Positions 8,710 to 18,707 of a stretch of 64,000 nt of DNA are shown here, piece by piece. How positions within the stretch are numbered: position 1 is the first letter of the stretch; every line of letters begins with the position of its first letter. Source of the stretch: Allobosea vaviloviae. Its GTDB lineage: Bacteria; Pseudomonadota; Alphaproteobacteria; Rhizobiales; Beijerinckiaceae. Location of the stretch: assembly GCF_001298265.1 (NCBI RefSeq), contig NZ_LGSZ01000028.1, positions 62,001-126,000 on the forward strand, in the 5' to 3' direction. The position numbers were made by a program, and so were the translations under genes. The notes under the pieces are model-generated. The model did not search any database, was not told the origin of the DNA, and was given only the letters and a program-made list of their open reading frames with translations.

Positions 8710-10368
8710 TCACGCCTGCGCAGCGTCAACGGCCGCGGTGCCAGTGGCGAAATCGCGCCCGGGCGCGGCTTCGATCAGCGCGCGCGTATAAGCATGCGCC
8801 GGCGCGGAGAAGACCTGCGCGGTCGCCCCCTGTTCGACGATGACGCCCTTCTCCATCACCACGATCCGATCGCAGATCTGCGCCGCCACCCGCAGGTCGT
8901 GCGTGATGAACAGGATCGCCAGGTTGAAGCGCTCCTGAACGTCGGCGAGCAGCGCCAGCACCTGCTTCTGCACGGAGACGTCGAGCGCCGAGACCGCCTC
9001 GTCCGCGATCAGGATCTCCGGCTCCATCGCCAGCGCGCGCGCAATCGCGATGCGCTGGCGCTGCCCACCGGAGAACTGGTGCGGATAGCGTTCGAGCGCG
9101 TTGGGCTGCAATCCCACCAGCGCCATCAGGTCGCGCGCCCGCTGCATCGCGTCAGTGCCGCTCAGGCCGAAATTCATCGGCCCCTCGACGATCGAGGCCC
9201 CGACCGTGCGGCGCGGATTGAGCGAGCGGAACGGGTCCTGGAACACGACCTGGATCTTGCGACGATAGGGCCGCAGCCGCCTTTCGGGCAGTTGCGCGAT
9301 GTCGATGTCAGGCACCAGGATCGAGCCCACGCTCGGCGGCATCAGCCGCGCGATGCAGCGCGCCACCGTCGTCTTGCCCGAGCCGGATTCGCCGACAATG
9401 CCGACCGTCTCGCCGCGCCGGACCCGGATCGCCACGTCCTTCGCCGCATGCACGACGCGCTCCGCCCGGAACAGCGCCTTGGAGCTGTAGGTTTTGCCGA
9501 GTCCCGCCGTCTCCAGCGCCAGCGGCCCGAGCACCGGCTTGCGCTGCGCCGGCTTCAGGCTGGGCACCGCGGCGATCAGCATCTGCGTGTAGGGATGCTG
9601 CGGCCGCGTCAGGATATCGGCGGCGGGCCCCTGCTCGACCACGCGGCCCTTCTCCATCACCACGACACGATCGGCGATCTCGGCGACGACACCGAAATCA
9701 TGGGTGATGAACAGGACGCCGGTGCCGCGCCGGCTCTGCATGTCCTTGATGAGCCGCAGGATCTGCGCCTGCGTCGTCACGTCGAGCGCTGTGGTCGGCT
9801 CGTCGGCGATCAGCAGCGCCGGGTCGAGGATCAGCGCAGCCGCGATCATCACACGCTGGCGCTGTCCGCCGGAGATCTGGTGCGGATAGGAGGCATGCAT
9901 CCTCTCGGGTTCGGGCAGGCGCATCGACTCCAGCATCGCGAGCACCTGCGCGCGCCGCTCGGCCGGGCCGAGATCGGTGTGGATGCGCAGCACCTCCTCG
10001 ATCTGGTCGCCGATCGTCAGCACCGGGTTCAGCGCCGTCATCGGCTCCTGGAAGATCATCGCCATCCGGTCGCCGCGCAGCGCCCGCAGCCGCTGTGGCG
10101 ACGCCGTCAGCAAATCCTCGCCTTCAAGCCTGATCGCACCCGCGATCGGCTTCAGCACCTTGGCGAGCAGGCCCATGACGGAAAAGGCGGTGACGGATTT
10201 GCCCGAGCCGGATTCGCCGACGACGCAGACGATCTCGCCGGCATCGACGCTGATCGAGACGTCGTCGACGGCGCGCGCCCGGTCTCCGCCGCCCGGCAGC
10301 GCGATGCTCAGGCCGGTGATTTCGAGGACAGGGGTCTGGGCGTTGCTCATCGTCCGGCCATCTCTCAT
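8710..10368 (-). CDS. Peptide ABC transporter ATP-binding protein, two fused ATPase domains (DppD-DppF type)
   Basis: 552 residues with two complete ABC domains. Each has Walker A GESGSGKS or GESGSGKT, a Q-loop, a signature SGGQRQR and Walker B LIADE. The first domain covers about residues 13-260 and the second about 285-535, each ending in the peptide-transporter extension (HPYT.., HAYTRAL). The protein energises the importer formed with the two permeases and the binding protein upstream. An 18-bp tandem duplication at the junction with the permease gene creates two start options: ATG 10368 (overlapping the permease stop as ATGA) or ATG 10350. Confidence 0.93.
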   Translation of the reverse strand: MRDGRTMSNAQTPVLEITGLSIALPGGGDRARAVDDVSISVDAGEIVCVVGESGSGKSVTAFSVMGLLAKVLKPIAGAIRLEGEDLLTASPQRLRALRGDRMAMIFQEPMTALNPVLTIGDQIEEVLRIHTDLGPAERRAQVLAMLESMRLPEPERMHASYPHQISGGQRQRVMIAAALILDPALLIADEPTTALDVTTQAQILRLIKDMQSRRGTGVLFITHDFGVVAEIADRVVVMEKGRVVEQGPAADILTRPQHPYTQMLIAAVPSLKPAQRKPVLGPLALETAGLGKTYSSKALFRAERVVHAAKDVAIRVRRGETVGIVGESGSGKTTVARCIARLMPPSVGSILVPDIDIAQLPERRLRPYRRKIQVVFQDPFRSLNPRRTVGASIVEGPMNFGLSGTDAMQRARDLMALVGLQPNALERYPHQFSGGQRQRIAIARALAMEPEILIADEAVSALDVSVQKQVLALLADVQERFNLAILFITHDLRVAAQICDRIVVMEKGVIVEQGATAQVFSAPAHAYTRALIEAAPGRDFATGTAAVDAAQA

Positions 10369-10383
10369 CGTCCGGCCATCTTG
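10345..10383. repeat. 18-bp tandem duplication at the permease/ATPase gene junction
   Basis: The sequence CTCATCGTCCGGCCATCT occurs twice head-to-tail with period 18. It encodes the permease C-terminus MAGR plus its stop and the ATPase ATG, so the stop-start overlap is present twice and the ATPase gains an optional six-residue N-terminal extension. Confidence 0.85.
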
Positions 10384-11291
10384 GGATCGAGCGTATCGCG
10401 CAGGCCATCGCCCAACATGTTCACCGCCAGCACGGTGATGCCGAGGAAGATGCCTGGATACAGGATGTTGTGCGGGAAGACGCGGAAGAGATTGCGCCCC
10501 TCGGCCATGATGTTGCCCCAGGTCGGGATCTCCGGGGGTATGCCGATGCCGAGGAAGGACAGGATCGCCTCGACCAGGATCGCCGAGGCCGCGATGAAGG
10601 TGCCCTGCACGATCAGCGGCGCGATGGTGTTGGGCAGGATGTGGCGGACCATCAGCTTGGGCAAGCGCGTGCCGGCCATGATGGCCGCCTCGACATAGGG
10701 CTCCTCGCGCACCGACAGCACGATCGAGCGCACGACCCGCACGACGCGAGGTATCTCGGGCACGATGATGGCGATGATCACCGCCGTCAGGCCGCTGCGG
10801 AACAGCGAGACGACCGCGATGGCGAGCAGGATGCCCGGTATCGCCATCAGCCCGTCCATGACGCGCATGATGATGCCGTCGAGCGGGCGGACATAGCCGG
10901 CGATGAGCCCGATCAGGAGCCCGACCGCGATCGAGACCGAGGCGACTGAGACTGCGATCAGCAGCGAGACGCGGGCGCCGTAGACGACGCGGCTATAGAC
11001 GTCGCGGCCGAGCGAATCCGTGCCCATGCGGTGCTTGAACTGCGTCGTCGAGCCATCATCGGCGCGGATCGTGCGCTCGAAGCCAGGCACCTTGTTTCGC
11101 GTCGCCGGATTGATCGCGGTGGGGTCGAGCGTGCCGAGCCAGGGCGCGAGCAGGCCGAGCAGCGCCATCAGCAGCAGCACGCCGCCGCCGATCAGCACCA
11201 CGGGGTTGTGCACGAGCCGCTTCAGCACCGTCCGCGCCGGAGCAACCGGCTCGGCCGCGACGGCGGCAAGGATGGTCGGTTCGGCACTCAA
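10365..11291 (-). CDS. Peptide ABC transporter permease (DppC type)
   Basis: 308 residues. A long N-terminal soluble stretch and first membrane helix (about 25-55) are followed by the DppC hallmark GTDSLGRDVYSRVVYGAR, then five further helices and the EAA-like loop MAGTRLPKLMVRHILPN that contacts the ATPase. It forms the inner-membrane channel with the DppB-type partner. The start is a TTG at 11291 that overlaps the upstream permease stop (TTGA), so translation is coupled. The family is certain; the substrate is not known. Confidence 0.93.
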   Translation of the reverse strand: MSAEPTILAAVAAEPVAPARTVLKRLVHNPVVLIGGGVLLLMALLGLLAPWLGTLDPTAINPATRNKVPGFERTIRADDGSTTQFKHRMGTDSLGRDVYSRVVYGARVSLLIAVSVASVSIAVGLLIGLIAGYVRPLDGIIMRVMDGLMAIPGILLAIAVVSLFRSGLTAVIIAIIVPEIPRVVRVVRSIVLSVREEPYVEAAIMAGTRLPKLMVRHILPNTIAPLIVQGTFIAASAILVEAILSFLGIGIPPEIPTWGNIMAEGRNLFRVFPHNILYPGIFLGITVLAVNMLGDGLRDTLDPKMAGR

Positions 11292-12229
11292 TAGCGGATC
11301 CTCGGGTCGAACAGGCTATAGGCAAGATCGATCAGCAGGTTGATGCCGACATAGACGCCAGAGAACAGCAGGATCACGGCCTGGATCGTGGGATAGTCCC
11401 GCGCCAGCACGGCATCGACCGTGAGGCGCCCAAGCCCGGGGATCGCGAATACGCTTTCCGTCACCACCACACCGCCGATCAAAAGCGCGATACCGATGCC
11501 GACCACGGTGACGATGGGCACCGCCGCATTCTTCAGCGCATGGCGGAACAGGATCTTGCGCTCGACCTGTCCCTTCGCGCGGGCGGTGCGGATATAGTCC
11601 TCGCTCAACACCTCGAGCACGCTGGCCCGCGTCATCCGCGCGATCAGCGCGATATAGATCACCGACAGCGTCACCGCCGGCAGCACGAGTCGTTGCAGAA
11701 ATCCGCCGAACCCGCCCGAGAGCGGCTGGTAGCCCTGCACCGGGAACCAGCCCAGCGTGATCGCGAAGACGTAGATCAGGGCATAGCCGATGACGAAGAC
11801 CGGCACGGAGAAACCCAGCACCGAGAACCCCATGACGATGCGGTCGATCCAGGAGCCGTGCTTGTAGGCGGCGAGCACGCCCAGCGGGATCGCCACGCAG
11901 ATCGCGATCAGCATCGTCGCGAAGGCGAGCGCCAGCGTCGGCTCGATGCGCCCGGCAATGAGTTCGCCGATCGGCTTCTTGAAGAAGAAGCTTTCGCCGA
12001 GCTGGCCCTGGGCCAGGTTGCCGGCCCAGATCAGGAACTGCGTCAGGATCGGCTTGTCGAGGCCGAGCCGGTTGCGGATCAGCCCGATCTGCTCGGTCGT
12101 GGCGTTGTCGCCGGCGATGACGGCCGCCGGATCGCCCGGCGTCAGCCGCAGCATCAGGAAGACGAGGACGGCGACGATCACGAGGACCGGAATCGTCGCC
12201 AGCAGGCGCCGCAGGATGTAGCCGAGCAT
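11288..12229 (-). CDS. Peptide ABC transporter permease (DppB type)
   Basis: 313 residues. An N-terminal helix MLGYILRRLLATIPVLV precedes the typical periplasmic segment RLTPGDPAAVIAGDNAT and then about five helices. The cytoplasmic coupling loop reads RTARAKGQVERKILFRHALKNA. ATG 12229 is well placed 33 nt after the binding-protein stop. It pairs with the DppC-type permease in the same operon. Confidence 0.94.
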   Translation of the reverse strand: MLGYILRRLLATIPVLVIVAVLVFLMLRLTPGDPAAVIAGDNATTEQIGLIRNRLGLDKPILTQFLIWAGNLAQGQLGESFFFKKPIGELIAGRIEPTLALAFATMLIAICVAIPLGVLAAYKHGSWIDRIVMGFSVLGFSVPVFVIGYALIYVFAITLGWFPVQGYQPLSGGFGGFLQRLVLPAVTLSVIYIALIARMTRASVLEVLSEDYIRTARAKGQVERKILFRHALKNAAVPIVTVVGIGIALLIGGVVVTESVFAIPGLGRLTVDAVLARDYPTIQAVILLFSGVYVGINLLIDLAYSLFDPRIRY

Positions 12230-12262
12230 CAGCGCCGGGTCCGTGCGATCAGCTTCGCCACC

Positions 12263-13831
12263 TCACTTCTTCTCGACGTTCCAGAACACCGGGGCCGGCG
12301 CCGTGAGGATGCCGGACAGGGTCTTCCGCGCCGCGATCGGCACATTGTACTGGCCGAGATGGACATGCGTCACGACCTCGCGCCAGCGCATCTGCACGGC
12401 TTCGGCGATCGCCTTCTGCTTGGCAGGATCGGGTTCGCGGGCGAAATCGTCGCGCAGCTTCTCCATCTGCGCGTCGCAGGGCCAGCCGAAGGCGGCCTTG
12501 TCGCAGCTCGCATTGAAGAAGCCGGCCATCACCGGGTTCAGGATGTCGGCGGAGACCCAGGAGGTCTGCATCAGGTTCCAGCCACCCTTGTCGACCGGGT
12601 CCTTGCGCACGCGACGCGACACCACCGTCTGCCAGTCCGAGGACTGCATATCGACCTTGAAGCCACCCTTTTCGAGCAGCTGCTTGGCGACCGGCCCGAG
12701 ATTGGTCAGGGACTGCAGGTCGGTCGAATGCAGCAGCACGATCGGCTTGCCGTCATAGCCGGCTTCCTTGAGCAGCTCCTGCGACTTCTTGAAATTCGAC
12801 TCGAGCAGACCCTCCATGCCCTTTTCGGAGGCGAGCTGAGTGCCGCAGACGAACATGGCCTTGCAGGCATTGTAGTAATCCGGGTTGCCGACGGTCGCCT
12901 CGAGGAAGTCCTTCTGGTTCAGCGCATAGGTCACGGCCTGGCGTACCTTCGGATTGTCGAAGGGCGGCAGCGTGTGGTTGAAGCGCATCGTGTATTGCAG
13001 GCCGAGCGGATTGTAGTTCCACAGCTTGATGTTGCTGTCGCTCTGGACCAGCGGGATCAGGTCGAAGGCCGGCTGCTCGATCATGTCGATCTCGCCGGCG
13101 AGCAGCGCATTGACCGCCTGCTGCTGGTCGGAGACCGCGAGCCACTCGATGCGGTCGATCTTCGCGACCTTGCCGCCGGCGAGGCCCGAGGCCGGCTCGG
13201 AGCGCGGCTTGTAGTCCTTGAACTTGGTGTAGACGATCTTGTCACCCGGCTTCCACTCGTCCTGCTTGAGCACGAAGGGGCCCGACCCGATGAATTCCGA
13301 GATCTGCGTGTTCGGATCAGTCTTCGCCACGCGCTCCGGCATCATGAACGGCACGTTCGACGAGGGCTTGCCGAGGCCGAAGATCAGCAGGCCGGTCGGC
13401 GACTTCAGCTTCACCGTGAAGCTCTTGGCGTCATCGGCGGTGATCGTCTCGACGAAGGTCATCAGCTTCTGGCCGACGGGGTCCTTGGCCGACCAGCGCG
13501 TGATCGAGGCGATGCAGTCGGCTGATGTCACCGGCTTGCCGTCATGCCAGGTCAGGCCGTCCCGAAGCGTAAATTTGTAGACCAGCTTGTCGGGCGACTC
13601 GGTGAAGCTCTCGACCATCTGCGGCTTGATCGCGCCCGCTTCGTCCATGGCGAACAGCGTGTCGTAGATCATATAGCCGTGGTTGCGGACGATATAGGCC
13701 GTCGTCCAGATCGGATCGACGATCTTGACGTCGGAATGCATCACCACCTTCAGCGTAGTCTGCCCCTGTGCGAGCGACGTGCCGACGACGATTGCAGCCG
13801 CGGCCGCCAGTGATCTCAAACGCCATGCCAT
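12263..13831 (-). CDS. Peptide ABC transporter periplasmic substrate-binding protein (SBP family 5)
   Basis: 522 residues. MAWRLRSLAAAAAIVVGTSLAQG is a Sec signal peptide. The mature protein has the family-5 landmarks: TWHDGKPVTSADCIASI, a GSGPFVLKQDEW segment and a long C-terminal lobe with QTSWVSADILNP. It captures a peptide or peptide-like ligand in the periplasm for the importer encoded downstream. Its N-terminal region (VDPIWTTAYIVRNHGYMIYDTL) is closely similar to that of the orphan binding protein at 22194-23777, so the two are paralogues. The start is set at the ATG that gives a normal signal peptide; the frame extends 14 codons further upstream. Confidence 0.92.
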   Translation of the reverse strand: MAWRLRSLAAAAAIVVGTSLAQGQTTLKVVMHSDVKIVDPIWTTAYIVRNHGYMIYDTLFAMDEAGAIKPQMVESFTESPDKLVYKFTLRDGLTWHDGKPVTSADCIASITRWSAKDPVGQKLMTFVETITADDAKSFTVKLKSPTGLLIFGLGKPSSNVPFMMPERVAKTDPNTQISEFIGSGPFVLKQDEWKPGDKIVYTKFKDYKPRSEPASGLAGGKVAKIDRIEWLAVSDQQQAVNALLAGEIDMIEQPAFDLIPLVQSDSNIKLWNYNPLGLQYTMRFNHTLPPFDNPKVRQAVTYALNQKDFLEATVGNPDYYNACKAMFVCGTQLASEKGMEGLLESNFKKSQELLKEAGYDGKPIVLLHSTDLQSLTNLGPVAKQLLEKGGFKVDMQSSDWQTVVSRRVRKDPVDKGGWNLMQTSWVSADILNPVMAGFFNASCDKAAFGWPCDAQMEKLRDDFAREPDPAKQKAIAEAVQMRWREVVTHVHLGQYNVPIAARKTLSGILTAPAPVFWNVEKK

Positions 13832-13923
13832 GCTGGACCCCTCTCGCAAATTTCGGTCGTCTTTTTCCCGCATCGAAACTATGCAGGCTCTGTGCCACCT
13901 GCGCTCATGCTGGCCCGTGGCAT

Positions 13924-15072
13924 TCAGCCGGTCAACCGCGCCAGCAGCCCTGCCATCAGCCGCGTCCGCTGCGCCAGGCTCTCAACCTCGATATGCTCTT
14001 CTAGCGTATGGTAGCCGGCACCGAGCAGGCCGAGCCCGTCGAGCGAGGGGATGCCCTCCGCGCCGGTGAAGTTCGCGTCCGAACCGCCGCCGGCAGAACC
14101 ATGCTCCAGCGCCCAGCCCAGCTCGCCGGCAATCTCGCGGGCCAGCGCAAACAGCTTCAGCGTCCCGGCATCTGGCTCCCAGACCGGCCGGGTCACGCCA
14201 CGCGTCACGGTGAAGCGCGTGCCGTCCTCGTTCTCGGCCGACAGCGCCAGCATGCGCTCGACGCCACGGTCGAGATCCTCCTGCCGTTTCGCCATGCTCA
14301 GCGCCTCCGCCCGGCAGGTCGTGGGAACGCAGTTGACCCATTGCCCGCCGGAGATGACGCCGACGCTGAAGGTGCAGTCCTCGTCGGTCATCGCCTCGAT
14401 CGCGAGCAGTTGCTTCGCCATCATGCTGATCGCCGAGCGCCCGTTCTTCAACTGCGAGCCCGCATGGCTCGGACGGCCTTCGGCCAGAAGGTTGAAGCGC
14501 GCAATGGCGTAACGCCCGGTGACCACGCCGTTGCCCGGCCTCCCCGGCTCGGGCACCAGGATGAAGCGGTGCTTGCGCGCCTCCGCCATGATGATCTCGC
14601 GCGTGCCGGGGCTGCCGATCTCCTCGTCGCTGGTGAACAGCACGCTGACCGGCAGCTTCGTCTCGATCCCGGCCTTGGCCAGCGCGACGATGGCCTGCAG
14701 CGAGGCATAGGCGCCGCCCTTCATGTCGAGGATACCCGGCCCGTAGCAGCGCGAGCCCTCGCGCTTGAACGGCAGGGACTTCAGCGTGCCGACCGGGTGG
14801 ACGGTGTCGAGATGCGACATCATCAGGATGCCCGCCTCGCCCCGGCGCGGATGCGGGAAATCCCCGCGCACGCAATCACCGAGCCCCGGCGGCCCGGGAA
14901 TGCGCGTCACGATGGCGCCGGCAGCAGCCAGTTCGGCCGCCGCGAGGTCCATCATCGCGTTGACGGCGGCGGGATCGAAGGTCGGGCTCTCACATTCGAT
15001 CCAAGGCCGCAGGCCCGCGATCAGGGCGTCGGTGTCCAGCGTGAGATCGGCGGGGCGAAAATCGGCAGGCAT
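13924..15072 (-). CDS. M20 family metallopeptidase (carboxypeptidase G2/ArgE-like)
   Basis: 382 residues. Metal-site motifs of the M20 family are visible: MMSHLDTVHPVG (His and Asp), ILDMKGGAY (bridging Asp), SDEEIGSPGTRE (catalytic and metal Glu) and PEPGRPGN, with a dimerisation-domain SHAGSQ. Members cleave C-terminal amino acids or N-acyl groups. It sits directly behind a second M20 gene and ahead of a peptide importer, so it probably degrades the imported compound in the cytoplasm. The ATG at 15072 is 13 nt after the preceding stop. Confidence 0.88.
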   Translation of the reverse strand: MPADFRPADLTLDTDALIAGLRPWIECESPTFDPAAVNAMMDLAAAELAAAGAIVTRIPGPPGLGDCVRGDFPHPRRGEAGILMMSHLDTVHPVGTLKSLPFKREGSRCYGPGILDMKGGAYASLQAIVALAKAGIETKLPVSVLFTSDEEIGSPGTREIIMAEARKHRFILVPEPGRPGNGVVTGRYAIARFNLLAEGRPSHAGSQLKNGRSAISMMAKQLLAIEAMTDEDCTFSVGVISGGQWVNCVPTTCRAEALSMAKRQEDLDRGVERMLALSAENEDGTRFTVTRGVTRPVWEPDAGTLKLFALAREIAGELGWALEHGSAGGGSDANFTGAEGIPSLDGLGLLGAGYHTLEEHIEVESLAQRTRLMAGLLARLTG

Positions 15073-15085
15073 GGGGAAACGTCCT

Positions 15086-16246
15086 TCAGGCCACAGTCCG
15101 CGTTTCGACAAGTCGCGCCAGCAGGCTCGCGCCGATCGGCAAGATGCCGTCGTCGAGCACGAAGGCGGGGTTGTGCACCGGCACGCTGCCGGCGTGTCCC
15201 ACCCAGGCATAGGCCCCTGGCACGACGCGCAGCATGTCGGCGAAATCCTCGCTGCCCATCACGGGTTTCGGCTCGGTCAGGACATTGCCGACGCCAACGA
15301 TCTCAGCAGCCACCGCAGCGGTCGCGACCGCTTGCTCGGGATGGTTCACCAGCACGTCGAAGATTCCGCGGATGTCGACATCGATCTGCACGCCGAAGCT
15401 CAGCGCCATGCCGGCGGCGATCTCGCGCATGCGCTCGCGGATCAGCTTGGCGATCTCGGGCGAGAAGGTGCGCACCGTGCCTGCGAGCACCGCCTCCTCC
15501 GGGATCACGTTATAGGCTGAGCCGGCATGGATCTGCGTGATCGAGAGCACGGCGGCCTCGCGCGGATCGGCATTGCGGCTGACGATGGTCTGCAGCGCAG
15601 CCGCGAGCGAGATCGCAACAATGACCGGGTCGCGGCCGACATGGGGCATCGCGCCATGGCAGCCCTTGCCGGTGATCTTGATGTCGAAGAAATCTGCACC
15701 CGCCATCGCCGCACCGGGAAACACCGCGATCTGGCCGGGGTCGAGATTGGGCGCGTTGTGGATGCCGTAGATCTCGTCGCAAGGGAATCGCTCGAACAGA
15801 TTGTCGGCGAGCATGGCGCGGGCCCCGCCCAACCCCTCCTCCGCCGGCTGGAACACGAACACCGCCGTGCCGGCGAAGCCTCGGTTCTCGGCGAGGTAGC
15901 GGGCGGCGCCAAGCAGCATGGTGGTGTGGCCGTCATGGCCGCAGGCATGCATCCGGCCGGGGATGGTCGAGCGCCAGGGTAGGTTGGTGATCTCGTCCAT
16001 CGGCAGCGCATCCATGTCGGCGCGCAGGCCGACCCGCCGGCCTGGCCCGCCGGTGCCCTGGAGAATTCCGACCACGCCGGTTCCGCCGATGCCGCGATGC
16101 ACCTCGATGCCCCAGGAGGCCAGCTTCTCGGCCACGATGCCCGAGGTGCGGACCTCCTCGAAGCCGATCTCGGGATGGGCGTGGAGATCGCGGCGGATGG
16201 CGACGAGGTCGTCGGTGAAGGCGTCGATCTCGGGAAGCGCAGGCAT
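15086..16246 (-). CDS. M20 family amidohydrolase (hippurate hydrolase/N-acyl-amino-acid hydrolase type)
   Basis: 386 residues. The N-terminal RRDLHAHPEIGFEE, the MHACGHDGHTTMLLG metal motif, FQPAEEGLGGARAML with the catalytic glutamate pair, and GCHGAMPHVGRDPV are all hallmarks of the amidohydrolase branch of M20D. These enzymes release amino acids from N-acyl or aromatic conjugates. It lies between the M81 peptidase gene and the other M20 gene, all on the minus strand, consistent with stepwise hydrolysis of a blocked or modified peptide (inference). No signal peptide is seen, so it is cytoplasmic. Confidence 0.9.
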   Translation of the reverse strand: MPALPEIDAFTDDLVAIRRDLHAHPEIGFEEVRTSGIVAEKLASWGIEVHRGIGGTGVVGILQGTGGPGRRVGLRADMDALPMDEITNLPWRSTIPGRMHACGHDGHTTMLLGAARYLAENRGFAGTAVFVFQPAEEGLGGARAMLADNLFERFPCDEIYGIHNAPNLDPGQIAVFPGAAMAGADFFDIKITGKGCHGAMPHVGRDPVIVAISLAAALQTIVSRNADPREAAVLSITQIHAGSAYNVIPEEAVLAGTVRTFSPEIAKLIRERMREIAAGMALSFGVQIDVDIRGIFDVLVNHPEQAVATAAVAAEIVGVGNVLTEPKPVMGSEDFADMLRVVPGAYAWVGHAGSVPVHNPAFVLDDGILPIGASLLARLVETRTVA

Positions 16247-16277
16247 GATACTGAAAACTCCGGAAGGATGAAGGCGT

Positions 16278-17777
16278 TCAGCCGAAGACAGGGCCGAGCG
16301 GCGCCGTGCGCAAGCCCGGCCGCAGATGCTTCCACGGCAGCACGGAGGGATCGACCGGCATCGGCCCGGGCGCGGCGCAGACCAGGATCGAATGCGCGAT
16401 CGGCTCGAAATCAGCACGGAAATGCACCGAGCTCTTGTTGACCAGGATCGCCTGCTCGGTCGGCTCGATGCCGACCTGGCGGTACATCTCCTGATCGGCC
16501 ATCTGCGCCTTGCGCGAGGCGACGACGATCCGAACCCCGCCGATCCGTAATGCCGCGCAAGCGCCGAGATTCATCCGCGAGCCCCCGAAGAACGGCCCCG
16601 GCGCAATAAACCGCCCGTCCGACAGCTGTTCGACGGTAAAGGTGCCTTCGAGCGGGACATCGCCGGGAATGCCCGACTTCGCTCCCAGAGACGCCGTGAT
16701 CGTCGCGCCGACGCCCGCCTCATGCGCTTGGCGCGCGACCTGCGGATCGACGATGAGGCCGATCGCGGCGCGCTCCGCGCCATTGCGCACCAGCGCGCGG
16801 GCCATGCCCATCGTGTCGGAATCACCGCCCGCGCCGGGATTGTCCTGCGTGTCGGAGATCACGATCGGCTTCGTTGCGCCCTCAGCCAGCGCCATGGCTT
16901 CCAGAACGCCCGCATCGGGCTGGAAGACCTTGCCGTTGAACGCGGCCTCGCTCGCCAGCACGCGCGCCGTCACAGCGTCGGCCGCCCGGTCGGCATCTCC
17001 TTGCGTCGCGCCATAGGCCACGACCGCCGGCCCGCAATCGGCGAAATCGGCGGCCGGGAAACCGGGCAGGAAGGACAGCGTCGGAACGCTCTCGCCTTCG
17101 AGCGCGGCGAGCTCGCCATAGATCGTCTTGCATGGCTCCATCGCGGTCGCCTGCCAGGCGATCGGGATCAGATAGGGGATCTGGCGGAACGCCTTGGCGT
17201 CGCGCTTGCCCGTGCCGATCAGCCGGGCGAGATAGGTCGTCGCCCGGCTCCCGGTGAGCGCCATGTCGACATGCGGATAGGTGCGGTAGGCGACGAGCGC
17301 GTCGGCGCTGTCGACCATGAGCTGCGTGACATTGCCGTGCAGATCGAGGCTGGCGACGAGCGGCACGCCGGGGCCGATCGCGGCGCGCACCCGGCGCAGC
17401 GTCTCGCCCTCACCATCGGGAAAGCCCTCCGCCACCATGGCACCGTGCAGGTCGAGATAGACCCCGTCGAGCGGCAGTGCCGCAGTGATCGCCTCCACCA
17501 GCTCGCCGAGAAGCGCCTCGAAAGCCTCCGCCGTGACATGCGCCGAGGGGCTCGCCGCGCACCAGAGTGTCGGCACCATCTCCCACCCCAAGCCGCGCGC
17601 CGTCTCGACGAAGCCGGACGCGCCGACATTGACATTCCGCACCGCCTCGAAAACCGCCTCGCCCCGCGCCAGCGACGGCCAGCCGCCACCCTGGACGAAG
17701 GCGTCGAGTCCGGCCTTGCTCGGCGCGAAGGTGTTGGTCTCGTGCAGGAAACCGCCGAAGGCGATGCGTGGCGACAT
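16278..17777 (-). CDS. M81 family metallopeptidase (MlrC-like)
   Basis: 499 residues. The N-terminal RIAFGGFLHETNTFAPSKAGLD is the M81/DUF1485 signature, with the metal-ligand region LDLHGNVTQLMVDSADALVAYRTYPHVDM in the middle and an SDTQDNPGAGGDSDTMG motif about residue 315. The family is named after MlrC of microcystin degradation, which hydrolyses linearised peptides, but most members have unknown substrates. It is 31 nt upstream of the M20 amidohydrolase gene, so the operon holds three hydrolases plus a peptide importer. The start ATG is chosen at the family's usual first strand. Confidence 0.88.
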   Translation of the reverse strand: MSPRIAFGGFLHETNTFAPSKAGLDAFVQGGGWPSLARGEAVFEAVRNVNVGASGFVETARGLGWEMVPTLWCAASPSAHVTAEAFEALLGELVEAITAALPLDGVYLDLHGAMVAEGFPDGEGETLRRVRAAIGPGVPLVASLDLHGNVTQLMVDSADALVAYRTYPHVDMALTGSRATTYLARLIGTGKRDAKAFRQIPYLIPIAWQATAMEPCKTIYGELAALEGESVPTLSFLPGFPAADFADCGPAVVAYGATQGDADRAADAVTARVLASEAAFNGKVFQPDAGVLEAMALAEGATKPIVISDTQDNPGAGGDSDTMGMARALVRNGAERAAIGLIVDPQVARQAHEAGVGATITASLGAKSGIPGDVPLEGTFTVEQLSDGRFIAPGPFFGGSRMNLGACAALRIGGVRIVVASRKAQMADQEMYRQVGIEPTEQAILVNKSSVHFRADFEPIAHSILVCAAPGPMPVDPSVLPWKHLRPGLRTAPLGPVFG

Positions 17778-17888
17778 GGGCTGGAGGCTCCGGGCGGATC
17801 GCGAGAGGCCGCAGGTAACCATGGGCCGCTCTGCCCTCCAAGAGCGAAATCGCGTCGCCTGCCTGATGAATAGGCAGCGTCTCGTGCG

Positions 17889-18677
17889 TCACGTCCCCGG
17901 CAGGAGGCCCGGCCAGAAATGCCCGTCCGCAGTCGGGCGCTTGCCGAAGATCGCCTGCCCCACCCGCACCACGTCGGCGCCCTCCTCGATTGCGATCTCG
18001 AAATCGCCGGTCATGCCCATGGAGAGCAGGTCGATGCCGCAGCCACCTTGACTCTTCGCCAGGCGCGCGCGGACGGCCTGGAGACGGCGAAAGCACGCCC
18101 GCTCCTGCTCGGGCGTCCCTTTGAGAATCGCCAGCGTCATCAGCCCCTTCGGCTTCAACGAGGGAAAGCGGCCGAGCTCCGCGACGAAGGCATCCGCCTC
18201 GTCCGGCATGATGCCGTATTTGCTCTCTTCGCCGGAGGTGTTGACCTGCACGAAGACGTCGAGCGTGCGTCCGGCTGCGACCAGGCTTTCATGCAGCAGG
18301 CCGGCCAGGCGCAGGCTGTCGAGCGCCTGGAACTCGCTGGCGAAAGAGACCATCGCCTTGGCCTTGTTGGTCTGGAGATGCCCGATCACGCTCCAGCTCA
18401 CCCCGAGCGAGGTGAGCGCCTTCGCCTTGCCTTGCGCCTTCTGGACCTTGTTCTCGCCCAGCGTGGTCATGCCGACGCCGACGGCGAGCCTGACGACCTC
18501 GACCGGCACGGTCTTGCTGACCGGCAACAGCCTGACCGAGGAGCGCGACCGCCCGGCACGGGCGCAGGCGGCCGCGATCCGCTCCTCGACGGCGGCGAAA
18601 TTGTCGCGCAGCGTCCGCTCCGGGTCATCCCCGAAGCGCGCGCGGATCTGCGCCTCCAGATCGCCCGGCTGATCCAT
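17889..18677 (-). CDS. YggS family PLP-binding protein (PLPBP)
   Basis: 262 residues. The PLP lysine is K55 in LLPVSKT. LGENKVQKAQGKA, IGHLQTNKAK, VNTSGEESKYGI and MGMTGDFEIAIEEGADVVRVG are all conserved in this alanine-racemase-fold family. These proteins bind pyridoxal phosphate and buffer PLP and amino-acid pools without a known catalytic activity. The gene lies 30 nt downstream of ferredoxin-NADP reductase and 111 nt upstream of the M81 peptidase gene on the same strand. A MocR-type PLP-sensing regulator is encoded nearby at 20014. Confidence 0.93.
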   Translation of the reverse strand: MDQPGDLEAQIRARFGDDPERTLRDNFAAVEERIAAACARAGRSRSSVRLLPVSKTVPVEVVRLAVGVGMTTLGENKVQKAQGKAKALTSLGVSWSVIGHLQTNKAKAMVSFASEFQALDSLRLAGLLHESLVAAGRTLDVFVQVNTSGEESKYGIMPDEADAFVAELGRFPSLKPKGLMTLAILKGTPEQERACFRRLQAVRARLAKSQGGCGIDLLSMGMTGDFEIAIEEGADVVRVGQAIFGKRPTADGHFWPGLLPGT

Positions 18678-18707
18678 CGTCGCTCTTCTCCTGGCGAAGC
18701 CTCGGCG

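Noticed and set aside
8665-10698. 677-codon open frame on the plus strand opposite the ABC ATPase gene
   Set aside because: It is a low-complexity Arg/His/Asp-rich translation antisense to a well-supported ABC gene; high GC leaves such frames open. The same applies to antisense frames at 1197-2483, 11540-13525, 20080-21543, 23708-26002, 26879-28858 and 37054-39282.
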